64,000 nt of DNA from contig NKIK01000015.1 in assembly GCA_002256115.1 (NCBI GenBank), positions 34,010-98,009 on the forward strand, in the 5' to 3' direction. This document shows, in pieces, positions 28,767 through 42,111 of the stretch. The notes below the pieces were generated by a model. That model did not search any database, was not told the origin of the DNA, and was given only the letters and a program-made list of their open reading frames with translations. Source of the stretch: Burkholderiales bacterium PBB3 (GTDB lineage Bacteria > Pseudomonadota > Gammaproteobacteria > Burkholderiales > Burkholderiaceae_C). Position numbers and translations under genes: made by a program. Within the stretch, counting starts at the first letter, position 1, and each line of letters opens with the position of its first letter.

Positions 28767-28800
28767 GGCGTTTTGCCCTGGTTGGGCCTGGTTTTTGGTC

Positions 28801-29154
28801 TTAACCGGCGATTTTTAGCAGCTCAACGTCAAATTTTAGAGTGGCGTTGGGGGGGATCACACCACCCGCGCCGCGTGCACCGTAGCCCAGAGACGATGGA
28901 ATGATCAAAGTGCGGGCACCGCCCACTTTCATGCCGGCCACGCCTTCGTCCCAACCGCGGATCACCATGCCAGCGCCCAAGCTGAACACGAAGGGGTCAT
29001 TGCGGTCTTTGCTGGAGTCAAACTTGGCGCCTTGCACGCCGTCGTTGTAAAGCCAGCCGGTGTAGTGCACCGTGACGCTTTGGCCCTTGGTGGCTACCGG
29101 GCCGCTGCCCTCGGTGGTGTCGTCGTACTGGAGTCCGGTGGCGGTGGTTTGCAT
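28801..29154 (-). CDS. FKBP-type peptidyl-prolyl cis-trans isomerase
   Basis: The 117-residue single-domain protein should catalyse proline isomerisation during folding. [10 protein letters not shown] near residue 27, then [19 protein letters not shown] and [17 protein letters not shown], are the FKBP active-site and flap motifs. There is no signal peptide, so it is cytoplasmic. It precedes grpE on the same strand with a 95-base gap that holds the candidate grpE heat-shock promoter, so the two are probably separate units. Confidence 0.93.
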   Translation of the reverse strand: MQTTATGLQYDDTTEGSGPVATKGQSVTVHYTGWLYNDGVQGAKFDSSKDRNDPFVFSLGAGMVIRGWDEGVAGMKVGGARTLIIPSSLGYGARGAGGVIPPNATLKFDVELLKIAG

Positions 29155-29282
29155 GGTATTCCTTGAATGGTTTGTTATTCGTTCGCTATTGAATTGATAG
29201 CCGCTACGGCAGGTTCTACCTGGGCCCCAGCCCTAAATGCTTGTAAAACCGCCCTGCGGGCAGTCCTAAATTATGCCGCACA

Positions 29283-29310
29283 CAAAAAAAAGACAGGCTG
29301 TACCTGTCTT
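29283..29310 (-). terminator. Rho-independent terminator after the HxlR-type gene
   Basis: AAGACAGG (29290-29297) pairs with CCTGTCTT (29303-29310) around a 5-base loop. On the minus strand the stem is followed by a run of eight Ts. A second GC-rich hairpin, CGCCCTTC (29317-29324) with GAAGGGCG (29337-29344), lies between it and the gene stop. Confidence 0.85.
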
Positions 29311-29358
29311 CTGTGCCGCCCTTCAGCCGGACGGCGGAAGGGCGATTTCAGCCTAGTA

Positions 29359-29670
29359 TTACTTGGCTTTTTTGGTTTGGCTCGTCGCCCACTTGGTAGC
29401 GAAAGCCTGTAAATCCCCCAAGCGTTTGAGCAAATCTGCACCGGACGCTGTGACGCAGTAACCTTCTGAGCCGTGCGTCAACAGACCTGCCTCACGCAGT
29501 TCTTTGATACGGGTATTCAGGGTATTCGGGGTGATGGTTCCAACGCTGTCTTGCAGCAAACGGAAGGTTTGGGCATGGCCATCGCGCAGGGCCCAGAGGA
29601 CGCGCATCGCATAACGGGACTCCAACAGCCCCAACAACTGACCGATGGCCACCGATTCTTTTGAACTCAT
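29359..29670 (-). CDS. HxlR-type winged-helix transcriptional regulator
   Basis: This 103-residue DNA-binding protein has the winged helix of the HxlR/MarR-like group. LLGLLESRYAMRVLWALRDG is the first helix pair. TPNTLNTRIKELREAGLLTH is the recognition helix and wing entry, and YCVTASGADLLKRL closes the domain. HxlR regulators usually sense small electrophiles or redox stress, but the effector cannot be told here, and the characteristic N-terminal cysteine is absent. An AACTA-5-TAGTT dyad lies about 85 bases upstream of its start and might be autoregulatory. Confidence 0.8.
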   Translation of the reverse strand: MSSKESVAIGQLLGLLESRYAMRVLWALRDGHAQTFRLLQDSVGTITPNTLNTRIKELREAGLLTHGSEGYCVTASGADLLKRLGDLQAFATKWATSQTKKAK

Positions 29671-29754
29671 TAACTACCTCTCCTATGTGTCGACGTGGGC
29701 CGGAACCGCGCATTATGGCGCTGAAAAAGCATTACCGGCCTGGCAATGTCGCCG

Positions 29755-29769
29755 AACTATATCGTAGTT
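29755..29769. promoter_or_regulatory. Small dyad between the HxlR-type and ComFB-like genes
   Basis: AACTA (29755-29759) and TAGTT (29765-29769) form an inverted repeat with a 5-base centre in the divergent gap. HxlR-family proteins bind short dyads of this size. No direct support beyond position and symmetry. Confidence 0.3.
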
Positions 29770-29821
29770 TTTTGGCTGCTACAAGTTTCATAGCTTAAGC
29801 CGCATAAAAATCTGTAACGCG

Positions 29822-30097
29822 TTGCATCCCCGTTCGCAGCCATGTTCTTTCCGACTGATCTTTGAGGAAGTGGCCAAGCGCGCTGAGGACCACCCTGAGT
29901 TCACTATCGATATGCTGGCCGATGTAGCCTGTGTGGCTTTAAATCGCCTGCCTCCACGCTATGTGCGCCATGACGTGGACATGATGTTTTATCTGACCGA
30001 GCGCGAACGCCATGCCATCGAGCTGTCGATGGAAGAGGCGCTGCATTTTGCGTTTGGTTTTGTGATGGAACGTGCGAGCAAAATCACCGCAGCTTGA
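29822..30097 (+). CDS. Late competence protein ComFB-like domain protein
   Basis: The 91-residue reading matches the ComFB domain: IFEEVAKRAEDHPEF, then ACVALNRLPPRYVRHDVDMM and ALHFAFGFVMERAS. Proteins of this family are small, widespread and mostly of unknown role. Some cyanobacterial members bind cyclic di-nucleotides. The only in-frame start that keeps the whole domain is TTG 29822, with no strong ribosome site, so the start is doubtful. The stop is directly adjacent to the stop of aroE on the other strand (30097 against 30098). Confidence 0.65.
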   Translation: MHPRSQPCSFRLIFEEVAKRAEDHPEFTIDMLADVACVALNRLPPRYVRHDVDMMFYLTERERHAIELSMEEALHFAFGFVMERASKITAA

Positions 30098-30934
30098 TTA
30101 GAAGCTGGCGTGCACTTTGCCCAGCAAAGCATCAGAAATCGTCGGCATCACTCCGAACCAGGCCTCAAAAGCAGGCCGCGCTTGGTTCAGCAGCATGCCC
30201 AGTCCGTTAACTGTGGCATTGCCCCGCAGCTTGGCGGCGGCCAACAGCGGCGTCTCTAGCGGCACATAAATCACATCGGACACCAAGGCCTGCAGGCTCA
30301 AAGCACCGAGATCCAGGTCCAGTGCAGGCTGCCCTTGCATGCCCAGGTTGGTGGTGTTAACCAACAGCGCCGCGCCGTCTACCGCCGCATGCCGTTCAGC
30401 CCAATCCACCGCAACGACTTGTGGACCAAAGGCCGCCACTAATTCGTGGGTCTTGTCGGGGCTGCGATTGGTCAGGCGGATCGATGGCACGCCACTGTCC
30501 AGCAAACCCGCGATCACCGCGCGTGCGGCACCACCGGCACCTAGCACCAATGCGGGGCCAGCGCTGGCTTGCCAGTCGGGTTGGGCATCACGCAGGCTTT
30601 GTACGTAGCCAAAGGCGTCGGTGTTGCGGCCCGACAGGCTGCCATCGGGTTCGACCACGATGCAATTGATGGCACCGATGCGTGCAGCCAGCAGGTCGAT
30701 GCGGTCGACGATGGACAGCGCCGCCACCTTGTGTGGAATCGTCAAATTGCACCCCGAAAAACCCAGCACGGGCAGCGCGCGCAGCGCCTGTTCCAGCTTG
30801 TCTGGCGCTACGGGCAGCAGCACGTAGCTGCCGCGCAGCCCGTGCTCGGCAATCCAGTGGTTGTGGATGACGGGCGAGCGGGAGTGACCCACCGGCCAGC
30901 CCATCACGCCCGCCAACTTGTAGGGCGCTTGCAA
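30098..30934 (-). CDS. aroE: Shikimate dehydrogenase
   Basis: The 278-residue enzyme reduces 3-dehydroshikimate to shikimate with NADPH in aromatic amino-acid synthesis. The N-terminus reads YKLAGVMGWPVGHSRSPVIH, where the SRSP serines bind shikimate. CNLTIPHKVAAL contains the catalytic lysine, RNTDAFGY contains the Asn-Thr-Asp triad, and ALVLGAGGAARAVIAGL is the NADP loop with NRSPDKT as the second cofactor-binding segment. All key residues are present. It lies 2 bases after rpoD on the same strand. Confidence 0.96.
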   Translation of the reverse strand: MQAPYKLAGVMGWPVGHSRSPVIHNHWIAEHGLRGSYVLLPVAPDKLEQALRALPVLGFSGCNLTIPHKVAALSIVDRIDLLAARIGAINCIVVEPDGSLSGRNTDAFGYVQSLRDAQPDWQASAGPALVLGAGGAARAVIAGLLDSGVPSIRLTNRSPDKTHELVAAFGPQVVAVDWAERHAAVDGAALLVNTTNLGMQGQPALDLDLGALSLQALVSDVIYVPLETPLLAAAKLRGNATVNGLGMLLNQARPAFEAWFGVMPTISDALLGKVHASF

Positions 30935-30936
30935 GA

Positions 30937-33252
<2,316 letters not shown>

Positions 33253-33496
33253 GCGAGAACCTCTGGACATCAAAAAAACGATCGGGCGAGCAGAACATGT
33301 GCCTTCCAGGCCCCTTGTCAGCTGAGATAGGGGCTTTAGTTGGCAGTGCGGGAGCTAAATTCAAGAGTGAACTTAGATCACCGTGGGCAAGATGTGGGGG
33401 CGAACATTTGGCGTGCAGTCCTTGCGGTGAGGTGGCCGGTTGAGGTTTTATCAACGCTTGGCCTGATCCGGAGGTGCTGCTGTCGCTCTTGCCTGA

Positions 33497-35470
33497 CTAA
33501 CCCTGCATTATAGCGTCCGTTTGGGACTTTTCCAGTTGTTTAACCAGTTGCAGGCGTCTTTCGCCCAAGTCTTTGTAGCGCTGCAGGGCGGTGGGATCGG
33601 TGCTGGCGGCGGCAATCGCCTCGGTTTGCAGCGCCTCAATCCGCTCTACCAGCATGCGGTTGAGCAGGTCGCGCAATTCGGCGGCTGTGTCGTCGGCACC
33701 TGGGGTGTCTACATTGGCTTCAGCCATCAATTGGGTCGCCCAGTCTGCCGCCGTATTGCCTGCCAAATCGGCCTGCAGTGCGCTCCAGGTCAGGGGGCCA
33801 TGTTCGTGCAATTGGGCTTCTAACCAAGCAATCAGCGGGCCGTGTGGGGCGGGCAGGGCGCACAGCATGCCGTGGTCCTCGCTGGACAAGGTTTCCCACA
33901 GTGCGGTGTGGGCCAGCAAAAGACGCGTGGCGTGGTCGGCCCGGCTGGTGGGGCGGACGCGTCGGCTGGCTGCACCGCCGTAAGACGGCCCGTCCCCACC
34001 GCCGTTGTTGCCCTTGCGGTAACTGCTCTTTCCTGTCCCTTTTTCCCATTTCTTGGCCCAGGGTTTCTCTTGGCTGCCGTAGCTCTTGCTGTAGCCGCCT
34101 TCTGCATGTTCACCATCGCGGTTTTGCGGCGCGCGTTCCGCGTACTGCTTGGGCGCGGGCGCGGCGGCTTGCCACAGCGCATCCAGCTTGGCGCTGTCGA
34201 TTTGCACTAGGGCAGACAGTTCGCTCAGCAATTGCAGTTTCAGCGCGCCTTCTGGCAGTTGCATCCACAGCGGCTTGGCATTGCTGGCCATGTGGGCGCG
34301 GCCCTCGGCGGTTTGCAAATCACAGCCCTCGCTGGCGGCCTCCACCAAAAAGCGGCTGAGCGGCGTGGCCTGTGCGATGTACTCGGCAAAGGCGGCATTG
34401 CCGTGGGCGCGGATAAAGCTGTCGGGGTCGTGCTCTTGCGGCAAAAACAGGAATTTGATGCTGCGCACATCGGTGGCGTAGGGCAGGGCGGCGTCCAGCG
34501 CCTTGCGTGCGGCGCGTCGGCCCGCGCCGTCGCCGTCAAAGCTGAAGACCACCGCATCGGTAAACCGAAACAGCTTGTGCACATGGTCGGCCGTGCAAGC
34601 CGTGCCCAATGTGGCCACCGTGTTGGCAAAGCCCAACTGCGCCAGCGCCACCACGTCCATATAACCCTCGGTCACCAGCGCAAAGCCGTGTTCGCGCAGG
34701 GCATTGCGGGCTTCATACAAGCCGTACAGTTCGCGGCCTTTGCTGAATACGGGCGTCTCGGGGGAGTTCAGGTATTTGGGTTTGTCGTCGCCCAACACCC
34801 GGCCACCAAAGCCGATGCATTCGCCCTTGATATTGCGAATCGGAAACATCACGCGGTCGCGGAAACGGTCGTAGCGCTTTTCCTCTGTCGCGCCGTCATC
34901 TTGGTTAGAGATAACCAGGCCGCTTTCTACCAAGAGCGGCTCGTCGTAATTCGGGAATATGCCCGCCAGAGTGCGCCAGCCCTCGGGGGCGTAACCCAAG
35001 CCGAATTGTTTGGCGATGGAGCCCGAAACGCCGCGTCCCTTGAAGTAGCTGACGGCTTTGGGCGAGTCTTTCAAGAATTTGCGATAGGCCTCGCCCGCGC
35101 GCTCCAACACAGTGGTCAGCGTGTTTTGCTTTTGCCGCTGCTCCTGGGCGCGGGCACGGTCCTCGGGGCTGCCTTCTTCTTCGGGCACTTGCATGCCGTA
35201 TTGCTGGGCCAGATCTTTCACGGCCTCCACAAAGTTCATGCCAGCGTGGTCCATCAAAAAGCTGATGGCATTGCCGTTTTTGCCGCAGCCAAAGCAGTGG
35301 TAGAACTGTTTGGCCGGGCTGACCGAGAAGGACGGCGACTTTTCGCCATGAAACGGGCACAAGCCCATGAAATTGGCGCCGCCCTTTTTCAACTGCACAT
35401 AGCGGCCCACGATCTCCACCACGTCCGTGCGGGACAGGAGTTCCTGGATGAAGCTTTGCGGGATGGACAT
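33497..35470 (-). CDS. dnaG: DNA primase DnaG
   Basis: The 657-residue enzyme makes RNA primers for replication. The N-terminus has the zinc-binding site CPFHGEKSPSFSVSPAKQFY followed by HCFGCG. The TOPRIM part includes LVTEGYMDVVALAQLG and VVFSFDGDGAGRRAA with the metal-binding acidic residues. The C-terminal DnaB-interaction region follows a basic, Gly-rich linker (about 430-510). ATG 35470 gives MSIPQSFIQELLSRTDVVEI, the normal DnaG start. The longer frame reaching 35581 runs into the dispersed repeat and is not real. The gene is upstream of rpoD on the same strand, 244 bases apart. Confidence 0.96.
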   Translation of the reverse strand: MSIPQSFIQELLSRTDVVEIVGRYVQLKKGGANFMGLCPFHGEKSPSFSVSPAKQFYHCFGCGKNGNAISFLMDHAGMNFVEAVKDLAQQYGMQVPEEEGSPEDRARAQEQRQKQNTLTTVLERAGEAYRKFLKDSPKAVSYFKGRGVSGSIAKQFGLGYAPEGWRTLAGIFPNYDEPLLVESGLVISNQDDGATEEKRYDRFRDRVMFPIRNIKGECIGFGGRVLGDDKPKYLNSPETPVFSKGRELYGLYEARNALREHGFALVTEGYMDVVALAQLGFANTVATLGTACTADHVHKLFRFTDAVVFSFDGDGAGRRAARKALDAALPYATDVRSIKFLFLPQEHDPDSFIRAHGNAAFAEYIAQATPLSRFLVEAASEGCDLQTAEGRAHMASNAKPLWMQLPEGALKLQLLSELSALVQIDSAKLDALWQAAAPAPKQYAERAPQNRDGEHAEGGYSKSYGSQEKPWAKKWEKGTGKSSYRKGNNGGGDGPSYGGAASRRVRPTSRADHATRLLLAHTALWETLSSEDHGMLCALPAPHGPLIAWLEAQLHEHGPLTWSALQADLAGNTAADWATQLMAEANVDTPGADDTAAELRDLLNRMLVERIEALQTEAIAAASTDPTALQRYKDLGERRLQLVKQLEKSQTDAIMQG

Positions 35471-35520
35471 AGGGTGATTGTAGGAAACGGGGTCTGGTAG
35501 AAATGGTGCGTTGTTGGGTG

Positions 35521-35572
35521 CTATTGTTTTAGTAGCTGCTCCCGCACTATCCATGGGCTGAAAGGCCGATTT
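35521..35572 (+). repeat. Dispersed repeat, copy 3
   Basis: Reads CTATTGTTTTAGTAGC then TGCTCCCGCACTATCCATGG and an AAAGGCCGATTT end. Lies upstream of dnaG. Nearly identical to copy 1 at 4111. Confidence 0.85.
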
Positions 35573-35634
35573 GTGCCGCAAATCGCCTGAAAATGCGAGC
35601 CTTGTCGCTTCAGAGCAGGCGCTCGACGATTAGG

Positions 35635-35711
35635 CTGGGGTGGGCGTTCTGCGTAGGTAAAAGGAAGGAGCCCGAAGGGCGGGGGGACACGAAGCAGAAC
35701 GCCCAACCCAG
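35635..35711. repeat. Long imperfect hairpin between ggt and dnaG
   Basis: CTGGGGTGGGCGTTCTGC (35635-35652) is the reverse complement, with one mismatch, of the arm at 35694-35711. The 41-base loop is purine-rich. It lies 37 bases after the ggt stop. It has no T tract, so it is more like a mobile palindromic element than a terminator. Confidence 0.7.
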
Positions 35712-35747
35712 TCGGATCGGAGCGAGAACACACACAAGCCCCCAAAG

Positions 35748-37595
35748 CTAGTCCCCCAACACAACCCCCTCCCGCCGCGGATCAGCCCCACCAAAGAAAC
35801 CTTGAGGCGTGCGCGCAATTGCCTGAATACCGCTGGGCAAGTCGACCTCATAGACCTTGTGCCCGCGAGTGCGCAAAGCCTGCGCAGTGGTGGGTGCAAA
35901 CCGACCTGCCTCCAAAAACGCCGGACCACCCAGCGTGCCGAAGTTGGGCAAATTGATCGCCTCTTGCGCGTTCAGACCCCAGTTGAGCATGCCGTACAAA
36001 GTTTTGGCCGTGTAGTGAATGATGACAGCGCCACCAGGGCTGCCCGCGCTGATGAGTAGCTGGCCGGTGGCCTTGTCAAACACCAGGGTGGGGGCCATGG
36101 ACGAACGCGGGCGCTTGCCGGGTTCGATGCGGTTGGCCACGGGCAGACCCGCCGCATCAGTGGGGGCGAAGTTGAAATCGGTGAGTTCGTTGTTCAACAA
36201 AAAGCCGCCGGTCAGCCCCTTGCCACGGTTCACCATCTGGCGCGCGCCAAAGGCGTCTTCAATCGTGGTCGTCATGGCAACGCCGTGGCCTTGAGCGTCG
36301 ATGACGGAGATGTGGGAGGTGCCAGCTTCTACCTGGGTGGCTGCTCGGCCATATTGCAGAGGCCGTGCGTCGGATGGGCCGGGCTTTCCAGGTGCGGGAT
36401 CGGCCATGCGCGGGCTACCGGGTGCTGTGTTGATCAGCTTGGCACGCTGCGCCAGATAGCCGGGCTGCAGCAGGCTCTGCCAACTGCCCGCTGGGGGCTG
36501 CACAAAGTCAGGGTCGGCCACATAGTGGTCGCGGTCGGCAAAGGCCAGGCGGGAGGCCTCGGTGTACAGGTGCAACCAGTCGGCCGGGGGCAACCCGGCT
36601 TGCAGCGGCACATTGGCAGTGGGTGTGTTGCCAAGCAGATTCAAAATCTGCCCGATGGCCAAGGTGCCGGAGCTGGGCGGTGGCATGCCACAAATGCGGT
36701 AAGTGTGGGCGGCCACAGCGTAGTCAAAACACAGCGGCGCACGCACCACGGCGCGGTAATCCGCCAAGTCTTTCAGCGTCATCTTGCCGGGATTGGTGGC
36801 ATGGCCCTGCACCTTATTTGCGATGGCTTGCGCCACTTCGCCCTGCATGAATGCGTCCGCCCCTTGCTTGGCGATGGCTTGCAGCACATCGGCCAACTCA
36901 GGGTTGCGCAGCACATGGCCCGCGGGCCAGGGCTTGCCATCTGCGTCATAAAAGTACGCGGCAGCTACCGGGTCTTTGTGCAGGTGTTTGTCATCAGCCA
37001 CCAAGCTGGCCATGCGCGGGCTGATCGCGAAGCCCTGCTGCGCCAAACGGATGGCGGGCGCAAACAAAGCTGCCCAGGGCAAGCGGCCGTGTTGGCGGTG
37101 CGCCAGCTCCAGCATGCGCAGGGTGCCGGGCACGCCCACGGTGCGTCCACCCACGATGGCCTGCATGCGCGCCATGGGCTGGCCGTTGCTTCCCATCAAT
37201 TCAGTCGCGGTGACACCTGCGGGTGCAGTCTCGCGCCCGTCAAAGGCCTGCACTTGCTTGCCATCAAAGTGGATTAAAAACGCCCCACCACCCAGGCCGC
37301 TGGATTGCGGCTCTACCAATGCCAACACCATCTGTACGGCAATGGCGGCATCCACCGCCGAGCCACCGGCGCGCAGCATCTGCTGGCCTGCCTCGGTGGC
37401 CAAAGGGTTGGCCGCGGCCACGGCATAGGTGCGTGTGGCCCAGCCGGTTTTGGCGACGGACGCGCTGGCGATTTCTGGCGAGAGGAACGTGGGGGGCGCG
37501 TCAAGCGCAGCAATGCGCTCGGCTGCGCATGCGCTCACTCCTGCAACACACAGCGCGACGAGAAAGCGCCATCGCACAGATATACGAGCTGGCAT
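35748..37595 (-). CDS. ggt: Gamma-glutamyltransferase
   Basis: The 615-residue enzyme cleaves or transfers the gamma-glutamyl group of glutathione. It is made as a proenzyme that splits itself before a threonine. The expected site is GTSHISVIDAQG, where the Thr before Ser-His becomes the nucleophile. Downstream, PRSSMAPTLVFD and the glycine-rich SAGSPGGAVIIHY match the oxyanion and substrate motifs. The N-terminus is a signal peptide, and the VSAC end could be a lipobox, so it is periplasmic or lipid-anchored. Its start lies 4 bases after the stop of the AhpD-like gene, so they probably share a transcript. Confidence 0.95.
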   Translation of the reverse strand: MPARISVRWRFLVALCVAGVSACAAERIAALDAPPTFLSPEIASASVAKTGWATRTYAVAAANPLATEAGQQMLRAGGSAVDAAIAVQMVLALVEPQSSGLGGGAFLIHFDGKQVQAFDGRETAPAGVTATELMGSNGQPMARMQAIVGGRTVGVPGTLRMLELAHRQHGRLPWAALFAPAIRLAQQGFAISPRMASLVADDKHLHKDPVAAAYFYDADGKPWPAGHVLRNPELADVLQAIAKQGADAFMQGEVAQAIANKVQGHATNPGKMTLKDLADYRAVVRAPLCFDYAVAAHTYRICGMPPPSSGTLAIGQILNLLGNTPTANVPLQAGLPPADWLHLYTEASRLAFADRDHYVADPDFVQPPAGSWQSLLQPGYLAQRAKLINTAPGSPRMADPAPGKPGPSDARPLQYGRAATQVEAGTSHISVIDAQGHGVAMTTTIEDAFGARQMVNRGKGLTGGFLLNNELTDFNFAPTDAAGLPVANRIEPGKRPRSSMAPTLVFDKATGQLLISAGSPGGAVIIHYTAKTLYGMLNWGLNAQEAINLPNFGTLGGPAFLEAGRFAPTTAQALRTRGHKVYEVDLPSGIQAIARTPQGFFGGADPRREGVVLGD

Positions 37596-37599
37596 GGGC

Positions 37600-38184
37600 T
37601 TACTTGGCTTTGGGCACGCGGCCCAGCAGATAAAACTCGGGGTTGGGCATCATGCTGGTCACATTGGCCATGCGGTTCGAGAGACCAAAGAACGCGGTGA
37701 TACCCGCAATGTCCCAGATGTCTTCGTCGTCAAAGCCGTGCGCGTGCAGCGCGTCAAAGTCCGCGTCTTCCACGGTGGCGCTGTGCAGGCAGACCTTCAT
37801 TGCAAATTCCAGCATGGCGCGCTGGCGCGGCGTGATGTCAGCCTTGCGGTAGTTCACGGCGACCTGATCGGCAACCAATGGTTTCTTCTCGTAGATACGC
37901 AGAATCGCGCCGTGGGCCACCACGCAGTACAAGCAGCTATTGGCTGCGCTGGTGGTTGTAATGATCATCTCGCGCTCGCCTTTGGTCAGGCTGCTCTCGG
38001 CGCGCAGCATCAGCGCGTCGTGGTAGGCAAAGAACGCGCGCCACTCGGCGGGGCGGCGCGCAAACGCCAGAAACACATTGGGGACAAAGCCGGATTTCTC
38101 TTGCACCTCCAGAATCTTGGCGCGTATGTCTTCGGGCAAGGTGCTGAGGTCGGGCAGGGGGTAGCGTGGTGTGGGTGTCGTCAT
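37600..38184 (-). CDS. Peroxidase-related / carboxymuconolactone-decarboxylase-family protein
   Basis: The 194-residue protein has the AhpD-like fold. The core motif SCLYCVVAHGAILRIYEKKP holds a Cys-x-x-Cys pair and a histidine four residues later, as in alkylhydroperoxidase-like proteins. This points to a thiol-based peroxidase or disulfide role, though many relatives have no proven activity. It lies upstream of ggt by 4 bases and divergent from katG, so thiol and peroxide functions sit together. Name follows the 'peroxidase-related enzyme' family. Confidence 0.85.
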   Translation of the reverse strand: MTTPTPRYPLPDLSTLPEDIRAKILEVQEKSGFVPNVFLAFARRPAEWRAFFAYHDALMLRAESSLTKGEREMIITTTSAANSCLYCVVAHGAILRIYEKKPLVADQVAVNYRKADITPRQRAMLEFAMKVCLHSATVEDADFDALHAHGFDDEDIWDIAGITAFFGLSNRMANVTSMMPNPEFYLLGRVPKAK

Positions 38185-38296
38185 GGTGTTTGTTGTTTTG
38201 TGTGCGAGCCCTATCCTAAGGCCGGGAAAGGCCGGGTAGGGCCGCGTTAGCCATGGCCTTGGGCATTGGCTTTGACTATAGATTTCATTAATAAAA

Positions 38297-38327
38297 CTAT
38301 CTTGATCGATAGCAACTCAAAATCTAA
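38297..38327 (+). promoter_or_regulatory. Possible katG promoter with OxyR-like half-sites
   Basis: CTAT (38297-38300) and ATAG (38309-38312) form an inverted pair 8 bases apart, close to OxyR half-site spacing (7). TTGATC (38302-38307) and TAAACT about 17 bases downstream could be the -35 and -10. The outer OxyR half-sites are poor. The katG ATG is at 38371. Confidence 0.3.
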
Positions 38328-38361
38328 ACTAGCGTCGCAGTTCAAAGTCAAATAAACCTAG

Positions 38362-40542
<2,181 letters not shown>

Positions 40543-40583
40543 TGCAATGCTGAACAAGTTCCGCCGCTCAGGCTGAGCTTGTC

Positions 40584-40620
40584 GAAGCCCCGAGCAAAGC
40601 TATGCTCGGGGCTTCTTTTT
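40584..40620 (+). terminator. Rho-independent terminator of katG
   Basis: GAAGCCCCGAGC (40584-40595) pairs perfectly with GCTCGGGGCTTC (40604-40615) around an 8-base loop, followed by five Ts. Located 41 bases after the katG stop and just before the ribosome site of the next gene. Confidence 0.9.
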
Positions 40621-40632
40621 GGAGACCCCGAC

Positions 40633-41016
40633 ATGGATTCGACTTCAACAAAAGCCAGCCAGGCCGGCATGGCCACCCGCAAGCAGGTGATGGGCGAGGC
40701 GTTTGTAGAGGCAGCCATTGCCAACACCACGCCTTTCACGCAGCCCATTCAAGACCACATCAACCGGGCAGCATGGGGCGACACCTGGCAGCGTCCGGGG
40801 CTGGATCTGAAAACCCGCAGCCTGATCACCGTGGCCATGCTCACGGCGCTAGGCAAACAAAACGAACTCAAAGGCCATGTGCGCGGCGCGTTGAACAACG
40901 GCGCGACTGCGGCGGAAATTCAAGAAGTGCTGCTGCACGCTGCCATCTATTGCGGCGTGCCTGCGTCGGTGGAGGCGTTTCGGACGGCGAATGAAGTGGT
41001 GGGCGGGAAGGTGTAG
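40633..41016 (+). CDS. Carboxymuconolactone decarboxylase family protein (PcaC-like)
   Basis: The 127-residue protein has the PcaC-type core: DLKTRSLITVAMLTALGKQN, then HVRGALNNGATAAEIQEVLL and AAIYCGVPASVEAF. PcaC decarboxylates 4-carboxymuconolactone in protocatechuate breakdown, but no other pca genes are near. A peroxide-related or unknown role is equally likely. It lacks the CxxC pair. ATG 40633 follows GGAGACCCC. The gene begins 13 bases after the katG terminator, so it may receive read-through transcripts. Confidence 0.8.
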   Translation: MDSTSTKASQAGMATRKQVMGEAFVEAAIANTTPFTQPIQDHINRAAWGDTWQRPGLDLKTRSLITVAMLTALGKQNELKGHVRGALNNGATAAEIQEVLLHAAIYCGVPASVEAFRTANEVVGGKV

Positions 41017-41110
41017 TTTGGCTTGGGGCAAAACCCAAACGTCGCTTTTCAACACGGGTGTGAATCGCAGGCCGATAGGGCGGTAGCAGGTGTCGCCCAG
41101 AGCCGTGTTG

Positions 41111-41614
41111 TTATTGGTAGCCAATGCCCATCACATAGTTGCGCAGCATCGCCTCTTCGTGGTTGCCAGCGGCCAGCAGCGCCCGCAAACCGTCGCGGAC
41201 ATTCAGCACACCGACCAGTTTTTTGTCTGCGCCCATCACCAGCAGGTGGATGAGGCGACGCGTGTGCATCATCGCCAGCACATCAGACAGCAGATCCTCG
41301 GGTAAACAGGTGACGAAATCCTGCGTCATCACATCGCTAGAGCGGGTGGTGAAGAAATCGGCCTGACCCAAGCCCAAGCGCCGGACCAGCATGGTTTCAG
41401 TGATGACTCCCATTGCGGCACCTGCGGCATCACACACGATGACAACGCTGATTTGCGAGTCTGACAAGCGGGCGGCCACCTCAACCAGCAGCGCGTCTTG
41501 GGACACCGTGAACAGTCGCGAGCGGGTCACAGCTTCCAGGCTGCTAACCAGCAAAGGTGCTACGGTGCGCGCCTCTGCGTTGCCTACAAGCAAGGGGGTG
41601 TTTGTATCGATCAT
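41111..41614 (-). CDS. CBS-domain protein
   Basis: The 167-residue protein consists of two CBS motifs. The first begins near SRLFTVSQDALLVEVAARL and runs through ISVVIVCDAAGAAMGVITE. The second includes MTQDFVTCLPEDLLSDVLAM and LIHLLVMGADKKLVGVLNVR. CBS pairs bind adenine nucleotides and regulate partner proteins. No catalytic domain is attached. The neighbouring genes give no clear partner. Confidence 0.85.
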   Translation of the reverse strand: MIDTNTPLLVGNAEARTVAPLLVSSLEAVTRSRLFTVSQDALLVEVAARLSDSQISVVIVCDAAGAAMGVITETMLVRRLGLGQADFFTTRSSDVMTQDFVTCLPEDLLSDVLAMMHTRRLIHLLVMGADKKLVGVLNVRDGLRALLAAGNHEEAMLRNYVMGIGYQ

Positions 41615-41667
41615 GGGGTGCCTTTCAAAGCAAAAAATTCCATCGGGCAGAGCCCGACGCGCAAGCG

Positions 41668-41871
41668 CTATTTGCGGTGATAAAGAGGCGGCACATCCTG
41701 ATGGCTTGCGCGCATGGCGACAGACAAAAAGTTATCGCCCGGCCTTGCGTTCACCGGCTGCGCTGCAGGGTACAGCTGTTGTGCGGTACTGCCGTGGCTG
41801 GGGCTGGTCTGCTGGCTGCGGCCCTTGTCGGCAGACGCGGGATTGGATGTTGGGGTGCGAAAAGTGCTCAT
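41668..41871 (-). CDS. Small hypothetical protein
   Basis: A 67-residue reading beginning MSTFRTPTSNPASADK, rich in Ser, Gln, Pro and Thr, with no membrane segment or recognised motif. It is probably unstructured. The start at 41871 is supported by a strong ribosome site, AGGAGGAACAC directly before the ATG on the minus strand. That is the main evidence that it is real. No function is proposed. Confidence 0.5.
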   Translation of the reverse strand: MSTFRTPTSNPASADKGRSQQTSPSHGSTAQQLYPAAQPVNARPGDNFLSVAMRASHQDVPPLYHRK

Positions 41872-41997
41872 GTGTTCCTCCTGGCTGAGTGGAAGATAGA
41901 ACGCGCCCAACGCTCGGGCCGTTAACTATGGAGCGACCTTAGTCCGCGGCGGTGAGGCTGTCTGTGTTGCAACGCACGGTCGGCCGATTGGGTGCCA

Positions 41998-42049
41998 AAT
42001 CGGCCATTCAGCCCGTGGATAGTGCGGGAGCAGCTCATATTTCTATAGC
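41998..42049 (-). repeat. Dispersed repeat, copy 4
   Basis: Reads AAATCGGCCATTCAGCCC then GTGGATAGTGCGGGAGCAGC and a TTTCTATAG end. Placed 63 bases upstream of the vapBC promoter. Confidence 0.85.
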
Positions 42050-42111
42050 GAATTCGGATTGCAGGAGGTATGGCACCCACTGGCGAGTTCTCCCTATCTG
42101 CCGCGAAGATA

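Noticed and set aside
34232..35500. 422-codon frame opposite dnaG
   Set aside because: Antisense shadow of dnaG, with no motif.
35521..35745. 74-codon frame upstream of dnaG
   Set aside because: Made of the dispersed repeat and the long hairpin. No ribosome site or domain.
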